DNA of 64,000 nt, from the NCBI GenBank assembly GCA_965246765.1, contig CBDFFJ010000004.1, positions 248,001-312,000 of the forward strand, in the 5' to 3' direction. Below, in pieces: positions 8,922-20,300 of the stretch. The position numbers were made by a program, and so were the translations under genes. The stretch is from UBA1952 sp965246765 (GTDB lineage: Bacteria; Bacteroidota; Bacteroidia; Chitinophagales; Chitinophagaceae). Numbering within the stretch: the first letter of the stretch is position 1; the number at the start of each line of letters is the position of its first letter. The notes under the pieces are model-generated. The model was not told the DNA's origin and did no database searches. It saw only the letters and a list, made by a program, of their open reading frames with translations.

Positions 8922-10298
8922 ATGAAAAAGCTCCTTGCAGTCCTCTTCATGGCCGGCTTAAGCCACCCTGCACAGGCCCAGGCCGACATGGCGGCGCTTC
9001 AAGACCCGCACAACGCAGCAAATGCGGCACGGCACCTGCCCACGTACCTCGGCGACCGCTTCTCCGGCTTCCAGGTGACGGTTTTAAATCCTTACATCAG
9101 CATCGGGAGCAACTTTGCGACGGTCGCTGATGCGAAGGAGTATCTGACTGCCGATAAGATCACAAGCGAGCTTATTGGCGGCACCGTCAGTCGGCTACGC
9201 AGCCAGGACAATATAATCGCAGGATCAGTGGACATTGCCGTGGTGAACGCGGCCTTCAACATCAGCAACAAAGCAGGTCATAAAGCGTTTTCCATTGGTT
9301 TCGGCGTCAACGAGCGGGTGGAGCTAAGCACGGTTTTCAACCAGGAGACGCTGCTTCTGGCTTACAAGGGCAACAAGCAGTTTGCAGGCAGGTCTGTGGA
9401 GCTGGCGCCACGTTTTAACGGCCTCGCATTCATGGAATACTACCTGGCCGCCGCCTGGAACATCCGCCCTCGTTTTTCGGAACTGGTAATAAAGCCCGCA
9501 GTGAGGCTCAGCTATCTTTCCGGCCAGGCAAGCGTTGACATGCGGGAAGCTAATTCCATTTCACTTTTTACGGAGCAGGATGGGCGCTACCTGGATTTCA
9601 ACCTGAATTATAACATCAACACGGCTCTCGGCGCGGATTCTGTGAAGCTCACCGGCTCGTCCTTCAACCTGAACGACAAAAGTTTCCAGGGCGGGTCGGG
9701 TAGCGGCTTCGGGATAGATCTGGGCCTGCGCGTGTCGCCGCGGCCCGGCATCCTGCTCAATGTCGGCGTGATAGATATAGGCAGCATCAGGTTTACGAAG
9801 AACACGACAAACATCTACAATCACAGCAGCTATCGCTACGAAGGGCAGGAGCTGACCTTCACAGAAAATCAGAGCTTTGATCTGGACTCACTCGCCGGAT
9901 TTGCCCGGCCAAACTATTCGTACAATGACTACAGAGTAGAGCTGCCCACGAAGCTCATCATCAGTGGCAGCATCGGGCTGAATAAGGGTGACGGCCGCAG
10001 CGGCAGCTACTATGGCCATACGCTTTGCGGCATGTATGTGCAGGGATTCTCAAATTACCTCACCGCAACTACGGTGCCTTATGTGGCTCTGGGCTACACG
10101 CGGTCTTTTGGCGGCGTGTTTAATATCGGCGCCAATGCGGGGGTCGGGGGCCTGTGGGGTGGAAACATCGGCCTGCTCGCTTCCGTGAAAGCCGGCCCTT
10201 TCCTGTTCGGGCTTCATTCCAATAACATACTTCCCCTTGTGGCGCCGGCGGCCGGGCGGGGCGCGGATATAGGAATGCTGCTCGGGCTGGCGTTTTAG
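8922..10298 (+). CDS. DUF5723-family outer membrane beta-barrel protein
   Basis: A 458-residue protein with signal peptide MKKLLAVLFMAGLSHPAQAQA. The mature sequence has many amphipathic strands separated by glycine-rich turns and ends in a hydrophobic residue (MLLGLAF), typical of an outer-membrane barrel. The motif VLNPYISIGSNFATV and the general layout fit the DUF5723 family of Bacteroidota, whose function is unknown. The upstream lipoprotein gene is 22 bases away and a single-pass protein gene follows, so this may be a small envelope unit. Confidence 0.75.
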   Translation: MKKLLAVLFMAGLSHPAQAQADMAALQDPHNAANAARHLPTYLGDRFSGFQVTVLNPYISIGSNFATVADAKEYLTADKITSELIGGTVSRLRSQDNIIAGSVDIAVVNAAFNISNKAGHKAFSIGFGVNERVELSTVFNQETLLLAYKGNKQFAGRSVELAPRFNGLAFMEYYLAAAWNIRPRFSELVIKPAVRLSYLSGQASVDMREANSISLFTEQDGRYLDFNLNYNINTALGADSVKLTGSSFNLNDKSFQGGSGSGFGIDLGLRVSPRPGILLNVGVIDIGSIRFTKNTTNIYNHSSYRYEGQELTFTENQSFDLDSLAGFARPNYSYNDYRVELPTKLIISGSIGLNKGDGRSGSYYGHTLCGMYVQGFSNYLTATTVPYVALGYTRSFGGVFNIGANAGVGGLWGGNIGLLASVKAGPFLFGLHSNNILPLVAPAAGRGADIGMLLGLAF

Positions 10299-10416
10299 AA
10301 GGCTCTAAAAGTTTTGGCGGGGGATTTTAAAAATAATCTATGAATGAAAATGGCGCATTAATTTTCGCGGCTTAGTGACCTTTCCGTCCCTAAACGCAAA
10401 ATCTAAAACGCCATTT

Positions 10417-11172
10417 ATGCCCGACAATGTTGTTGATGCCCGGACGCACGACCGCCTCCGCCGCAAATTCCGCAATGTGCTGATTGCCTTTCTTGTGCTG
10501 CTGATCGGTTTTCTGGGCATCTATCTATACAGGCAATTGCGCCCTGCGCAGGCAGTGGATGAGCAGACGGTCGCAGATATGCTGCATAAGCTGGACAGCA
10601 TGGTTAATCTTGCCCGGAATTTTGAGAATAAAAAGGGTCAGGTTGTCACAGATAACAATGCGCTGATAGCCAGCAACGAGGCGGTGCTGCGCGAGATGAG
10701 CAAAACGATATTTGACCTCAGGGATGAGCAGGAGCGGATGGTAAAAAAGATAACCTACCTGACCGTTATCAAGCAGCAGGTGCGCTACGATTCGGTATTT
10801 CTGCGCTACGACACCAGCCGCCGCATTCCCCTGATTGCCCAGGGACGCTCAGACAGCATTGGCGTACCGCAAATATTTTCCCTTTCCGACACCACCAGCG
10901 GCGTCTTCGGGCGCGTGTTGAAGACCGGTGTATCGCTGGACAGCATCTGGGTCAACAACAATGTCTGGCTACGCCACGGGGTGCGTAAGAAGGGCTTCCT
11001 GAATCTTGGAAAGGAAGACTTCGTACAGGCTGTCAATACCAATCCCATGGTCCGAACAACAGGATTGGGCACGGTTACCTATCATCAAAAGCCATCCGCC
11101 TGGAATCGCTGGATTAAGCCTGCGCTGAGCGGAGCGCTTGGCGCCGGGCTAACCTATGCAGTTATGAAATAG
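10417..11172 (+). CDS. Hypothetical single-pass membrane protein with coiled-coil-like stalk
   Basis: The ATG at 10417 (MPDNVVDART) gives 251 residues; an in-frame GTG at 10375 would add 14 residues of unconvincing sequence. One membrane helix lies at about residues 20-40 (VLIAFLVLLIGFLGIYLY). It is followed by a charged, probably helical stretch (about 50-125, with SNEAVLREMSKTIFDLRDEQ) and a small domain rich in Asp, Ser and Val. The C-terminus ends in a second weakly hydrophobic patch (ALSGALGAGLTYAVMK). The family is not recognised. It follows the DUF5723 gene after 118 bases. Confidence 0.65.
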   Translation: MPDNVVDARTHDRLRRKFRNVLIAFLVLLIGFLGIYLYRQLRPAQAVDEQTVADMLHKLDSMVNLARNFENKKGQVVTDNNALIASNEAVLREMSKTIFDLRDEQERMVKKITYLTVIKQQVRYDSVFLRYDTSRRIPLIAQGRSDSIGVPQIFSLSDTTSGVFGRVLKTGVSLDSIWVNNNVWLRHGVRKKGFLNLGKEDFVQAVNTNPMVRTTGLGTVTYHQKPSAWNRWIKPALSGALGAGLTYAVMK

Positions 11173-11282
11173 ACGGGGCTCCGCCTGCCCGGGCGTGCCG
11201 CTATTGCGGAACGCATGACTTTGTTGCGCTAATTTGCGGAAGGCCGCCGGAAGATTCTACAGTATCGCTCTTTGGCGGATTC

Positions 11283-14096
11283 ATGACTATGTCAAACGCA
11301 GATTCCGGACTGCCCGCTCACGCGGTAGCAACCCTCTTTGAATTTCTTCCCGCCTACGCCGGCTTCCTGCTGGATCAAAAGCTGGCGGCATTTTCAGAAA
11401 CAACCATGCGTATTTCACGCGAGCTGCAGATGCCGCTCCTGCGCTATTTTGAGGCAATGCCGGAGGCGGAGCTGAAGGCATTGTCAATGGAAGGAAGCAG
11501 GAAGCTGCTGAGGGCGCTGGCGGAAAACCGTGCGGAAGACTACGTTTCGGAACCCTTACGCACCTGGCGGGAAAATCAGTTGCCGCTCATTCAAAACGAC
11601 GATGTGGTAATTGAGGATATTTCCAAAGGCAACTTTGCCCGGCGCAAGGCATTCCGCGATCTGCTTACAACCTATACTCAGGATGCCTCCCGCTACATCG
11701 CGCTGATGGAAGAGGTCGATCGTTTCACACTTATTAACGAGGATGCATCTCTCAAGATGCTCTTTGAGTTAAAGGAATCCAAGATGCGGGAACATCATCA
11801 CTTCATTGATAAAATCAGCAACGCCTCGCCCGGCATCATCTATGTTTACAACATTGAGACGCTAAAGCAGGTTTATTCCAACCACCGGCTTGAAGAAATG
11901 CTCGGCTATACCGGCGCAGCCATGGCGGCACTGCAAAGCGAAGGACTTGACAAGCTCGTGTACCCCGACGACCGGGAGCGCCTGGCGGAGCACCGGCAAA
12001 TCCTTTCACAGGCCGATGATGCCGGGATGCACGCACTGGAATTCAGGATTCTGAGCCACAGAGGCATTTACGTCTGGCAGCGCTGCTACGAGTCGGTTTT
12101 TAAACGCGATACCGCGGGCCTGCCTTCAGAGATCATTGGCATTGCGATAGATATTTCTGAGGAAAAGGAGGCCAGTATTCAGCTGGAGCAGCGCGAGCAG
12201 CAGCTGCGGGAGGCACAGGAAATAGCGGGCATGGGATCGTTTGAATGGGACATACAGGGCCAGGGCACGGTGCTGTCGGCCCAGTTGCTCCAAATTTTTG
12301 AGCTGGAGGCACGCAGCAACCTGCCGGACTTCCTGCAGTACGTTCATCCTGCCGACCTGAATAGTGTAAAGGCCGCGCTTGCCGGAGCTATGACAGGAGA
12401 GGGACATTATGAGTGCGAGTACCGGTACAGGAAACACGGAGCGGAAAAGGTAATCTGGTCGCGCGGCAGAGTGGTTTTCCAGGACGGACAGCCGATGCGT
12501 ATGAAGGGCACCGTTATGGACGTTACGCAGCGCCACGACATGCTCAAGCGGCTGGCGCGCAGCGAGCAGCTGCACAAACAGGCGCAGGCGCTTACGCAGC
12601 TTGGCAACTGGAGCTGGTCGCTAATAGACGATCGCGTGGAGTGGAGCGATGAGATGTACCGGATTTTTGGCCTGACGCCACAATCCGAGGCTATGACCCT
12701 TGGCCGTATCCTCAGCTTTGTGCATCCCGAGGATCGGGAGCGGCAGCGGCTGACCCTGCACAATGCGCTCAGCACCCGGCTGGCCGAAGATTATACAATG
12801 CGCCTTGTCAGCGCAGACGGCATTCTTAAGTATGTGGATGGCAAGTCAGAAGTGCTTTGCGATGATGAGGGACAGCCTTATAAGATCGTCGGCACCATTC
12901 AGGACGTCACCCGGCAGCACCAGCTCAATGAGCGCCTCAAAGAAAATGAAGCAGCTTCCCGCCATCTGATAAATAACGCGCCGGAAGCCATTGTGGTAAT
13001 TGATGAAAACAGCCATATTCTTCTTTGGAATCCGAAAGCCGAATCGGTTTTTGGCTGGTCTTTGGCAGAGATACAGGGCAGGACACTGATGGAGACAATC
13101 ATTCCCCCCGCTTACCGCGCGGCCCATTCCGGCGGCGTACTGCGCCTGCAGGCCGGCGGTGAAAGCCGCGTACTGAACAAGACGATTGAAGTAGAGGCGC
13201 TTCGCAGCAACGGCGATACCTTCTTTATCTCGCTTACCATTTCGCGCTCATTACGCGGCGGAAAGCCGGTTTATATCGCATTCATCAGAGACGTTACGGA
13301 AGAAAAGGCCGTCGCGCTGAAGCTGGAAGAACAACGTGCGCAGCTTGCGCAAAAAAACCGCGCACTCGAGCGAAGCAATGAGGAGCTTATGGCTTTTAAT
13401 TACATCGCCTCTCACGACCTCAAAGAGCCCGTCCGGAAAATCAAGCTGTTTTCCAACATCGTTGCCGGCAACGGCGCACTTACGCCGTCCGCAGCGGATG
13501 CCATGAGTCGCATTATAGCTTCTGCCGAACACATGGAACGACTAATAGAAGCCCTCATTCTGTTCTCACGCATTGACTCCGGAGCGCCGCGAATGGAGCG
13601 CATAAACCTTGACTCTTTACTGGCGGGCACCCTTCAGCTTTTGAAAGACCGCATTGAAGAGGCAGGCGCCCGTATAACGTCCGGCCCGCTTCCGGACATA
13701 GTGGCTATGCCTTTTCAGATAGCGCAGCTCTTTGAAAATCTGATTGGCAATGCGTTGAAGTACAGCAAGCCCGGGATGCCGCCGCGCATAACCGTGACAA
13801 GCGCCCGCGTAACGGCGGGCGACATCGCGGATGCAGGTATGGACGTGAAAGGCCTTTTTCACAGGATTTCAATCTCCGATAATGGCATCGGCTTTGACCA
13901 GCAGTACGCCAGTCGGATTTTTGAGGTTTTCCAGCGTCTTCACAGCAAAGGCACTTACTCTGGCACCGGTATCGGGCTGGCTATCTGCAAGAAGATCGTG
14001 CAGCGCCACGATGGGTTTATCAACGCTCAGAGTGAGCCGGGCATAGGCGCCACCTTTAATATCTACCTGCCGGATCATGCTCCCCTCGAGCTTTAA
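11283..14096 (+). CDS. Multi-PAS sensor histidine kinase
   Basis: A 937-residue soluble kinase. Residues 1-170 are all-helical and unassigned. Four PAS domains follow at roughly 175-300, 310-425, 435-550 and 555-675; the last has the classic IVVIDENSHILLWNPKAE start. The dimerisation and phosphoacceptor helix has SHDLKEPV with His711, and the ATPase domain shows the N box (LFENLIGNALKYSKPG), G1 (DNGIGFD), the F box and G2 (GTGIGLAICKKIVQRHDG). No transmembrane segment and no receiver domain are seen, and no response regulator is adjacent, so its partner must be elsewhere. An in-frame ATG at 11289 is an equally good start. Confidence 0.93.
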   Translation: MTMSNADSGLPAHAVATLFEFLPAYAGFLLDQKLAAFSETTMRISRELQMPLLRYFEAMPEAELKALSMEGSRKLLRALAENRAEDYVSEPLRTWRENQLPLIQNDDVVIEDISKGNFARRKAFRDLLTTYTQDASRYIALMEEVDRFTLINEDASLKMLFELKESKMREHHHFIDKISNASPGIIYVYNIETLKQVYSNHRLEEMLGYTGAAMAALQSEGLDKLVYPDDRERLAEHRQILSQADDAGMHALEFRILSHRGIYVWQRCYESVFKRDTAGLPSEIIGIAIDISEEKEASIQLEQREQQLREAQEIAGMGSFEWDIQGQGTVLSAQLLQIFELEARSNLPDFLQYVHPADLNSVKAALAGAMTGEGHYECEYRYRKHGAEKVIWSRGRVVFQDGQPMRMKGTVMDVTQRHDMLKRLARSEQLHKQAQALTQLGNWSWSLIDDRVEWSDEMYRIFGLTPQSEAMTLGRILSFVHPEDRERQRLTLHNALSTRLAEDYTMRLVSADGILKYVDGKSEVLCDDEGQPYKIVGTIQDVTRQHQLNERLKENEAASRHLINNAPEAIVVIDENSHILLWNPKAESVFGWSLAEIQGRTLMETIIPPAYRAAHSGGVLRLQAGGESRVLNKTIEVEALRSNGDTFFISLTISRSLRGGKPVYIAFIRDVTEEKAVALKLEEQRAQLAQKNRALERSNEELMAFNYIASHDLKEPVRKIKLFSNIVAGNGALTPSAADAMSRIIASAEHMERLIEALILFSRIDSGAPRMERINLDSLLAGTLQLLKDRIEEAGARITSGPLPDIVAMPFQIAQLFENLIGNALKYSKPGMPPRITVTSARVTAGDIADAGMDVKGLFHRISISDNGIGFDQQYASRIFEVFQRLHSKGTYSGTGIGLAICKKIVQRHDGFINAQSEPGIGATFNIYLPDHAPLEL

Positions 14097-14264
14097 AAAA
14101 CAGTGTGCATACAGCTTAGAAGCTGGTTGAGATATTATGGAGGGCAGGCGGATGAGCACAGCGGCTTTTACCATCCTAAGCTTTATTCACGATGATAAAA
14201 ATTGGCAAACAGAGAATAACCCGAAAGGCTGATGCAAACCGCTTCTTTATTTCTGCTTACAAAA

Positions 14265-14292
14265 AAAGAGGATGTCTAAAGACATCCTCTTT
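14265..14292. terminator. Bidirectional hairpin terminator
   Basis: A 12-bp perfect stem (AGAGGATGTC core, four-base TAAA loop) has A-run and T-run flanks. It lies between the convergent histidine kinase and giant surface protein genes and can serve both. Confidence 0.85.
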
Positions 14293-14314
14293 CTACAACA
14301 ACTGAAGCGTTGGT

Positions 14315-17300
14315 TCATCTCGCTGCCTTCACCAGCTTTTCTGTTTTCAGTAATGTGCCAGCTGCGTCGCTTATCTGCAGTATGTAAACTCCGTCGGCGA
14401 AAGGCTCCATGTCCACGCCCCTGGCTCCGTAAGCGCGAAACACAACCTGTCCCGTGACGTCCCGAACCACGGCATTTACCGGCACGGGTGCATCAATATG
14501 TACAAGGCCATATGCGGGATTCGGATAAACCCTGATTGACTCAGGCGATATAGCGCTTCCAAGGCCCACATTGTTGATAAAGAAGAAGACCGAGGTAGCC
14601 ACACAGCCATTCGCATCTGTCACGCTCACTGAATAAGCGCCATTGCGGGAAAAGATATAGTTCTGGCTGATGGCTGATGGAATAGCCACCGAGTTCAGGT
14701 ACCACTGGTAATCCAGGTAGTTGCCCGTTGAAAGCACATTTCCTGCGCGCGTAATGAAAGGCGTCGGGAGCGGGTTGACGACGACCACCACTGCCGGCGA
14801 AGTGCGGGCACAGCCATTGGTATTCGTGACGGTTACCGTATAGCTTCCGCTGGAATCAAACTGCGCGAAGCCGCTTGTAAGGCCTGGAATCGGGGTCGCG
14901 TTATAGTTCCATTGGTAGCTCGTGCCGTTATTGGTGACTGCTGTCAGCACGACAGCGCTGCCTTTACAGAAGCTTACCGGCGTTGCATAGGTAATAACGC
15001 TTGTGGGGCTCGGCTTCATGGTAATGGAGATGCCCGCGGAAGTGGTGCTGCATCCAAAACCGTTCGTAACAGCAAGGGTATAGGATCCGGTTGCGATGGC
15101 GGGGTAGGACGAGGCTGTTGCGCCGGTGAGCGGAAGGCCGTTGAGGTTCCATTGGTACGTGAGTCCTGTGCCGGTATTGCCGTTCAGCCACACAGAATCT
15201 CCCTGGCAGGCTGTGGTAGCGCCTGCTGGGGTAATGCTTGCGGTTGGCGCCGGATTAATAGTCACCACCGCGCCGGCTGAAGTAGCGCTGCAGCCAGTAG
15301 CAGTTGTTCCAACGGTTACTGAATAAATGCCGGCGGCGTTGGCCGAATATGATGCCGATGTGGCGGCTACTATGTTGCTGCCATTCTGCTTCCATTGGTA
15401 GGTCTGCCCCGAAACAGAAGGAACGCCCAGGCTTACAGACGAGCCCGCGCAGATATTAAGGCTGCCTGCGGCGGAAATAGACACATTCGGAAGCGGGTTG
15501 ACAGTCACAGCGGTAATGCCTGAGGTTTGCTGACAGGTGGTGGCAGTATTGGTTACAAGTACGTAATAGCTGCCCGCTGTTTTGGCCTTATAAGATGCGC
15601 CGGTAGCTGCTGGTGTCACCGGGTTTCCGCTCACGTACCATGTATAGGCGAGGTTAGCGCCGGTATTGGCATTCAGCGTCACCGAATCACCCTGGCAGAA
15701 GCTGATAGGCCCGGCGGCGGTGATAGCAGCAGCGGGAAGCGGGTTGACTGTGACGGCCACGCCCGCAGACGTGTTCTGGCAGGTAGTTGCAGTATTAGTA
15801 ACGGTTACCGAGTACGTGCCGGGATTATTGGCAATGTGCGATAAACCGGTTGACAATGGCGATACGGGAATGCCATTCAGATTCCACAGGTAGCTGAGGC
15901 CGGAGCCGGAATTTGCGTTTAGCGTCACACTCCCTCCCTGGCATATGGTAGTACTTCCGGCGGCGGCGGCAGTAGCGGTCGGAAGCGCATTAACACTCAC
16001 CACCGTAGCTGCCGATGTGGCATTGCAACCTGTGCCGGCTGCCACCGTAAGGGTATAATTGCCAACCGCATTAGCTGAATAAGTAACGCCGGTTGCGCCC
16101 GAAACAGGATTTCCGTTCAGATTCCACTGGTAGGTCAGGCCGCCTGTGGCAGGCCCGCTCAGCGTCACCGAGCCCCCTGAGCAAAACGCCGCACTGGCCG
16201 CCGGTATGATGCTGGAAGTTGGCGGGGAATTCGCAATAACGGCGATAGCATTAGATGTACCGTTACAGCCTGTCGTCGCGTTAGAGATCAGCACGGTGTA
16301 GCTGCCGGATGCGTTTGCAGTGTAGGCCGCGCCTGTAACCCCGCTGATATTGGCAGCATTAAGCTGCCACTGATAGCTGTAGCCGGTGCTCGCATTGAGC
16401 ACAACGCTTCCGCCTGCGCAGAAGGTAGTCGTCGTCGCAGCGGTAATAGTGAGCGGCAGTGGATTTACAGTCAGCACGGCCGCAGACGATGTAAGGCTAC
16501 CACAGGGACTCGTGCCGCCAATCACAACTGTGTAACTGCCTGCATCGCTCAGGCTGATGTTTGTGAGCGAATAAGAGGTGCCGGTAGCTCCTGAAATCGG
16601 GTTCCCGTTTTTTTGCCATTGGTAGCTAATGCCGGTGCCGGTTGCAGCTACGGTGAACGTCACGTTGCTGTGCTCGCAGATGGCTTGTGACAATGGCTGC
16701 GTTGTAATAGCGGGCGGCGCATTTACCGTAAGCGCGGCAGCTGCCGAGGTAACAGGCGACACGCTGCTGCACTGGCTGCTTACTACAACTGTATAGTTTC
16801 CGGCGTCGGTAGTGGCCGTAGCCGGAATGGTGTAGGTGCTTATCGTAGCGCCGGAAACAGGGGTGCCATTTTTTTGCCATTGATACAGGACGCCTGATGT
16901 GCCGCTTGCCGCGACGGTCATCGTTACGGGACTGCCGGCACATATCGTCTGCGCAGCAGGCTGCGTCACAATGATGATCGGGGAGCAGGTTTCGCCAACG
17001 GCGTAGTCCCCGTCAATAGTGGTTAGCGGCACATTGCCTGTGATGGAAGTAGCGGCGGGCGCAGAGACTGCCGGAAGCGTCCATGCGGAAGCCGCATACC
17101 TGCCTACCGCGAATAATGACGCCGTTGCTCCTGCATCTACATCTGCGGCGTTCCAGTTTGGCGTTACCGTGGCGCCGGCCGCAGAAAACACAAGTCCGTT
17201 TATCTGGCTTATCGTCCAGAAGCGATTGACGCTTTTTCCCGGATTGATCAGTGAGGTATTGATATTCGGATGATCGCCGGTAATTACGCCTACAACAATA

Positions 17301-20300
17301 TCTCCGCCTGCTGTAGTTGTCCCATTGATTGTGAGCGGTGTGTAGTAGTTGGCGTCGCCGACAGGGTAGGTGTGGCCGAGGCCGCCGGCAGTTGCATTCT
17401 TCTGAAACTTGCCGACCACCCAGCCGGTAGTCTGCGAAGGCGCATTGGGCGCTGCCGCAATCGTCGCAAAGGCATTCTGCGCAAGAATATTGGCGCCCAT
17501 CAGTATTTTCCCCAGCGTGAAGGCGAGTGCGCCGCTGTAATTCACGTTGCCGATATTAAACGTTACACCCGGACCTGCATTGTTGATCGTGAGGCTGTTG
17601 AATTTTGCCGCCGGGGATGCTACCGCCGTATTGCGGAATGTGCCGGAGCCGCTCACTATCTGCGCGTTCGTACCTGCCACTGCTGCGCCGGCAGCAAAGT
17701 TTGCGAAAGCCACAGTGCCTAATCCGGAGAAGGTGCCGCCGCCATTTACCGTGAGGTTTCCATTTATATAAGTGGTTTGCGTAGTTGCATTATTCCTGAA
17801 TTCTCCGCCGCTGTTTACGATCAGATCGCGGCTTACGCCCATAGTCGCCGAGCCTTGCACGAAATAGCTGTTGGTTGCGGTGCCGGTGTTGATCACGAGG
17901 TCGTTGAAGGCAAGCTTGCCGGTACTTGTGAGCGATGTATTGACGCTGAAATTGTACGGCGTCTGGCCGCCCGGATCCGTTGACACGCCGTCGCCCATGC
18001 GGAATACGTGCGTGCCGGAGGCCGTGATGTTTGCCGGATTATTATACACGACCGTATTGGTGCCCGAAGTGCATGTATGCGGATCAACAACGGTAAATGT
18101 TCCGCCGCTAAGGTTGTTAGCAGCGTTGATAAGGCTCAGAATGGGCGTACCGCAGGGCACGCTGTTAGCGGCCACACCTCCGGCATTTCCATCCACGGTT
18201 ATTGCCCCGCCGGTCTGATTGTTCACAGAAGCGGCAGCCGTATTCATATATCCATTGATCGCCAGGCTGCCGCCGCTGACTGTAAGCGTGCCGTTTTGCG
18301 CAAAAGGACATGCGCCGCCGCCCGTTGGGCCCAGGTTCACCGTTCCAGATGATATCGTCATGACGGAAGCGCCGTTGTTCAGCACGCCGCTTACATTAGG
18401 CCGGCCGGCTATAATCAGGGTGCCGCCGGTTATGTTGACGCTGCCATTATTCTGAAGCGCACTGTCCAGGGTGACGGTATTGCCTGTGCTAATATTTAAA
18501 GTGCCGCCGGGGAGTACATTCAGCGACTTCGCCGTATTAGTGGTCCCGTTTGAGCTAACCGTCACACCGGGCGCGATGTATGCCTCATTTGCCACGCCGG
18601 GCGCGGTACCAATGTCCCAGATGCTGCCTGTACTCCAGTTCCCCGTGCTTATCGCGGTGTACACGCCTGTGATATCAGGAGCTGCGGCGCCGATGTAAAG
18701 CGCGGCAGAAAGATCGGCGAGCGATAAGCCGCTGCGCTGGGCAGTAGTGCCAAAGCCCCCGATGTGCGTTCCTGCAACACTGGCAGCCTTCATCAGGCGC
18801 AGGTTAGCAGGATTTGCGGACGTGAGCAGGCCCGTACCGGTTAGCTGCATCCCCAGTGTGCCGCCAAGCACCAGCGAGCTGGTGGTAAACGACCATGAGG
18901 AATTAATACGTGTGTCAATCGTATAAGCTACGTCAAGTACTGAAAGCCCATTGGTAAATCCGGCAGCGTTCGTATGAGATACACCGATGGTGCCGCCGGT
19001 TGTCAGCGCTGATGTAGAAGAGAAGAAGATGGCCACGCTGCGGTTCAGTCCATTATAGCCAATCGGATAAAATCCGATTCCGGTGCCCGCGCTCGTTGGC
19101 AGCGAGCCGGTGCCGAACCAGCGGATAAATGATCCGCCCGTCCCAACCCGGATAAATCCGCTCGTGTAAGTCAGCGTTCCCGGTAAAGCACCCGAAGTGC
19201 CAAGCGTCAGTGTATTCGTTCCGAGGTTCACATCGCCGCTGCTCATAGTCAGCGTGCCCGGCACCGTACGGCTGAATGGCATCGTCACTACATTGCCGCT
19301 GCCGCCGGTGTTAATAGCGAGGTTCGCGGGGCCACTGGTCGTGGGGAATATTCCGGCGGTCATCGTATGCGCTCCCGGCGCGTCGTAGGTGAGGGTAGTG
19401 CCGGTAGCGCTATAGCTGAACGTCAGGGTAGTATTTACCGGAATGGCAGCCGTTGTGGATATGCGGATGCCGCCATTGTTATTAAGGTTGAAAGTGCTCA
19501 GCAGCGTGCCTGAGCCACTGAGGCTGATGCCGTTGGGATTGCTGATCCGGTAAGTAATTGGTCCGGCCGGCGCCGCATTGTAGAAGCTTACATTCTGTGC
19601 GGCTGTGCCGTTAAAGTGCAGCACCGGCACATTGCCTCCGGTGCTTGCGCCGGTTGATGTCAGCGTTCCGGCAATCTGGTTGAATGTACCTGATATGCCG
19701 AGCGTTGGCGCGGCGGTGGCAGTTCCGGAGTTGAGGTTCAGCGTGCCGCCGGTTTGTGTATAGTTTCCTACCTGGTAGGTGTAGCCTTGCGTAGATGAAA
19801 ATTGCAGCGTGCCTGTACCCGTGGAAGCCATGGAAAACGTCCCGGTCACAATCAGCGGGCCTGTGCCTGACCAGTTCGTATTGCTTGTCTGGCTCTTGCA
19901 GTCGTAGGTAAAATTGCTGAACGTCTGGTTCATGCCGCCGTTAGGCCCGCCGGTGGCGGTATTAAAGCCGGATATGATCGTCGTTGAGCCCGCGGCCCAT
20001 GTAGCGACGGGCATAGCAGGGTTACTTGTGCTGCTGTACTTGTAGTTAAAAGTGCCATTGATTATCAGGTTAGCGGCCGTGTTGCCTGCAATGGCTGACG
20101 TGGTCTGCGTGCCTCCCGCTGCAAGCGTGCCGGTTGCGCTCACCGTCGTAACCGCATTCGCAAAATTCAGAAAGTTGTTGCCTCCGAAAGTGACAAGCCC
20201 GAACGCCTCCAGGGTGCCGGAGATATTTGCTGTAGCGCCTGTACCGCTAAAAGCTAACGTCAGCGACGAGGTGGTCAGCGCCGAGCCGTTCAGCAGAAGC

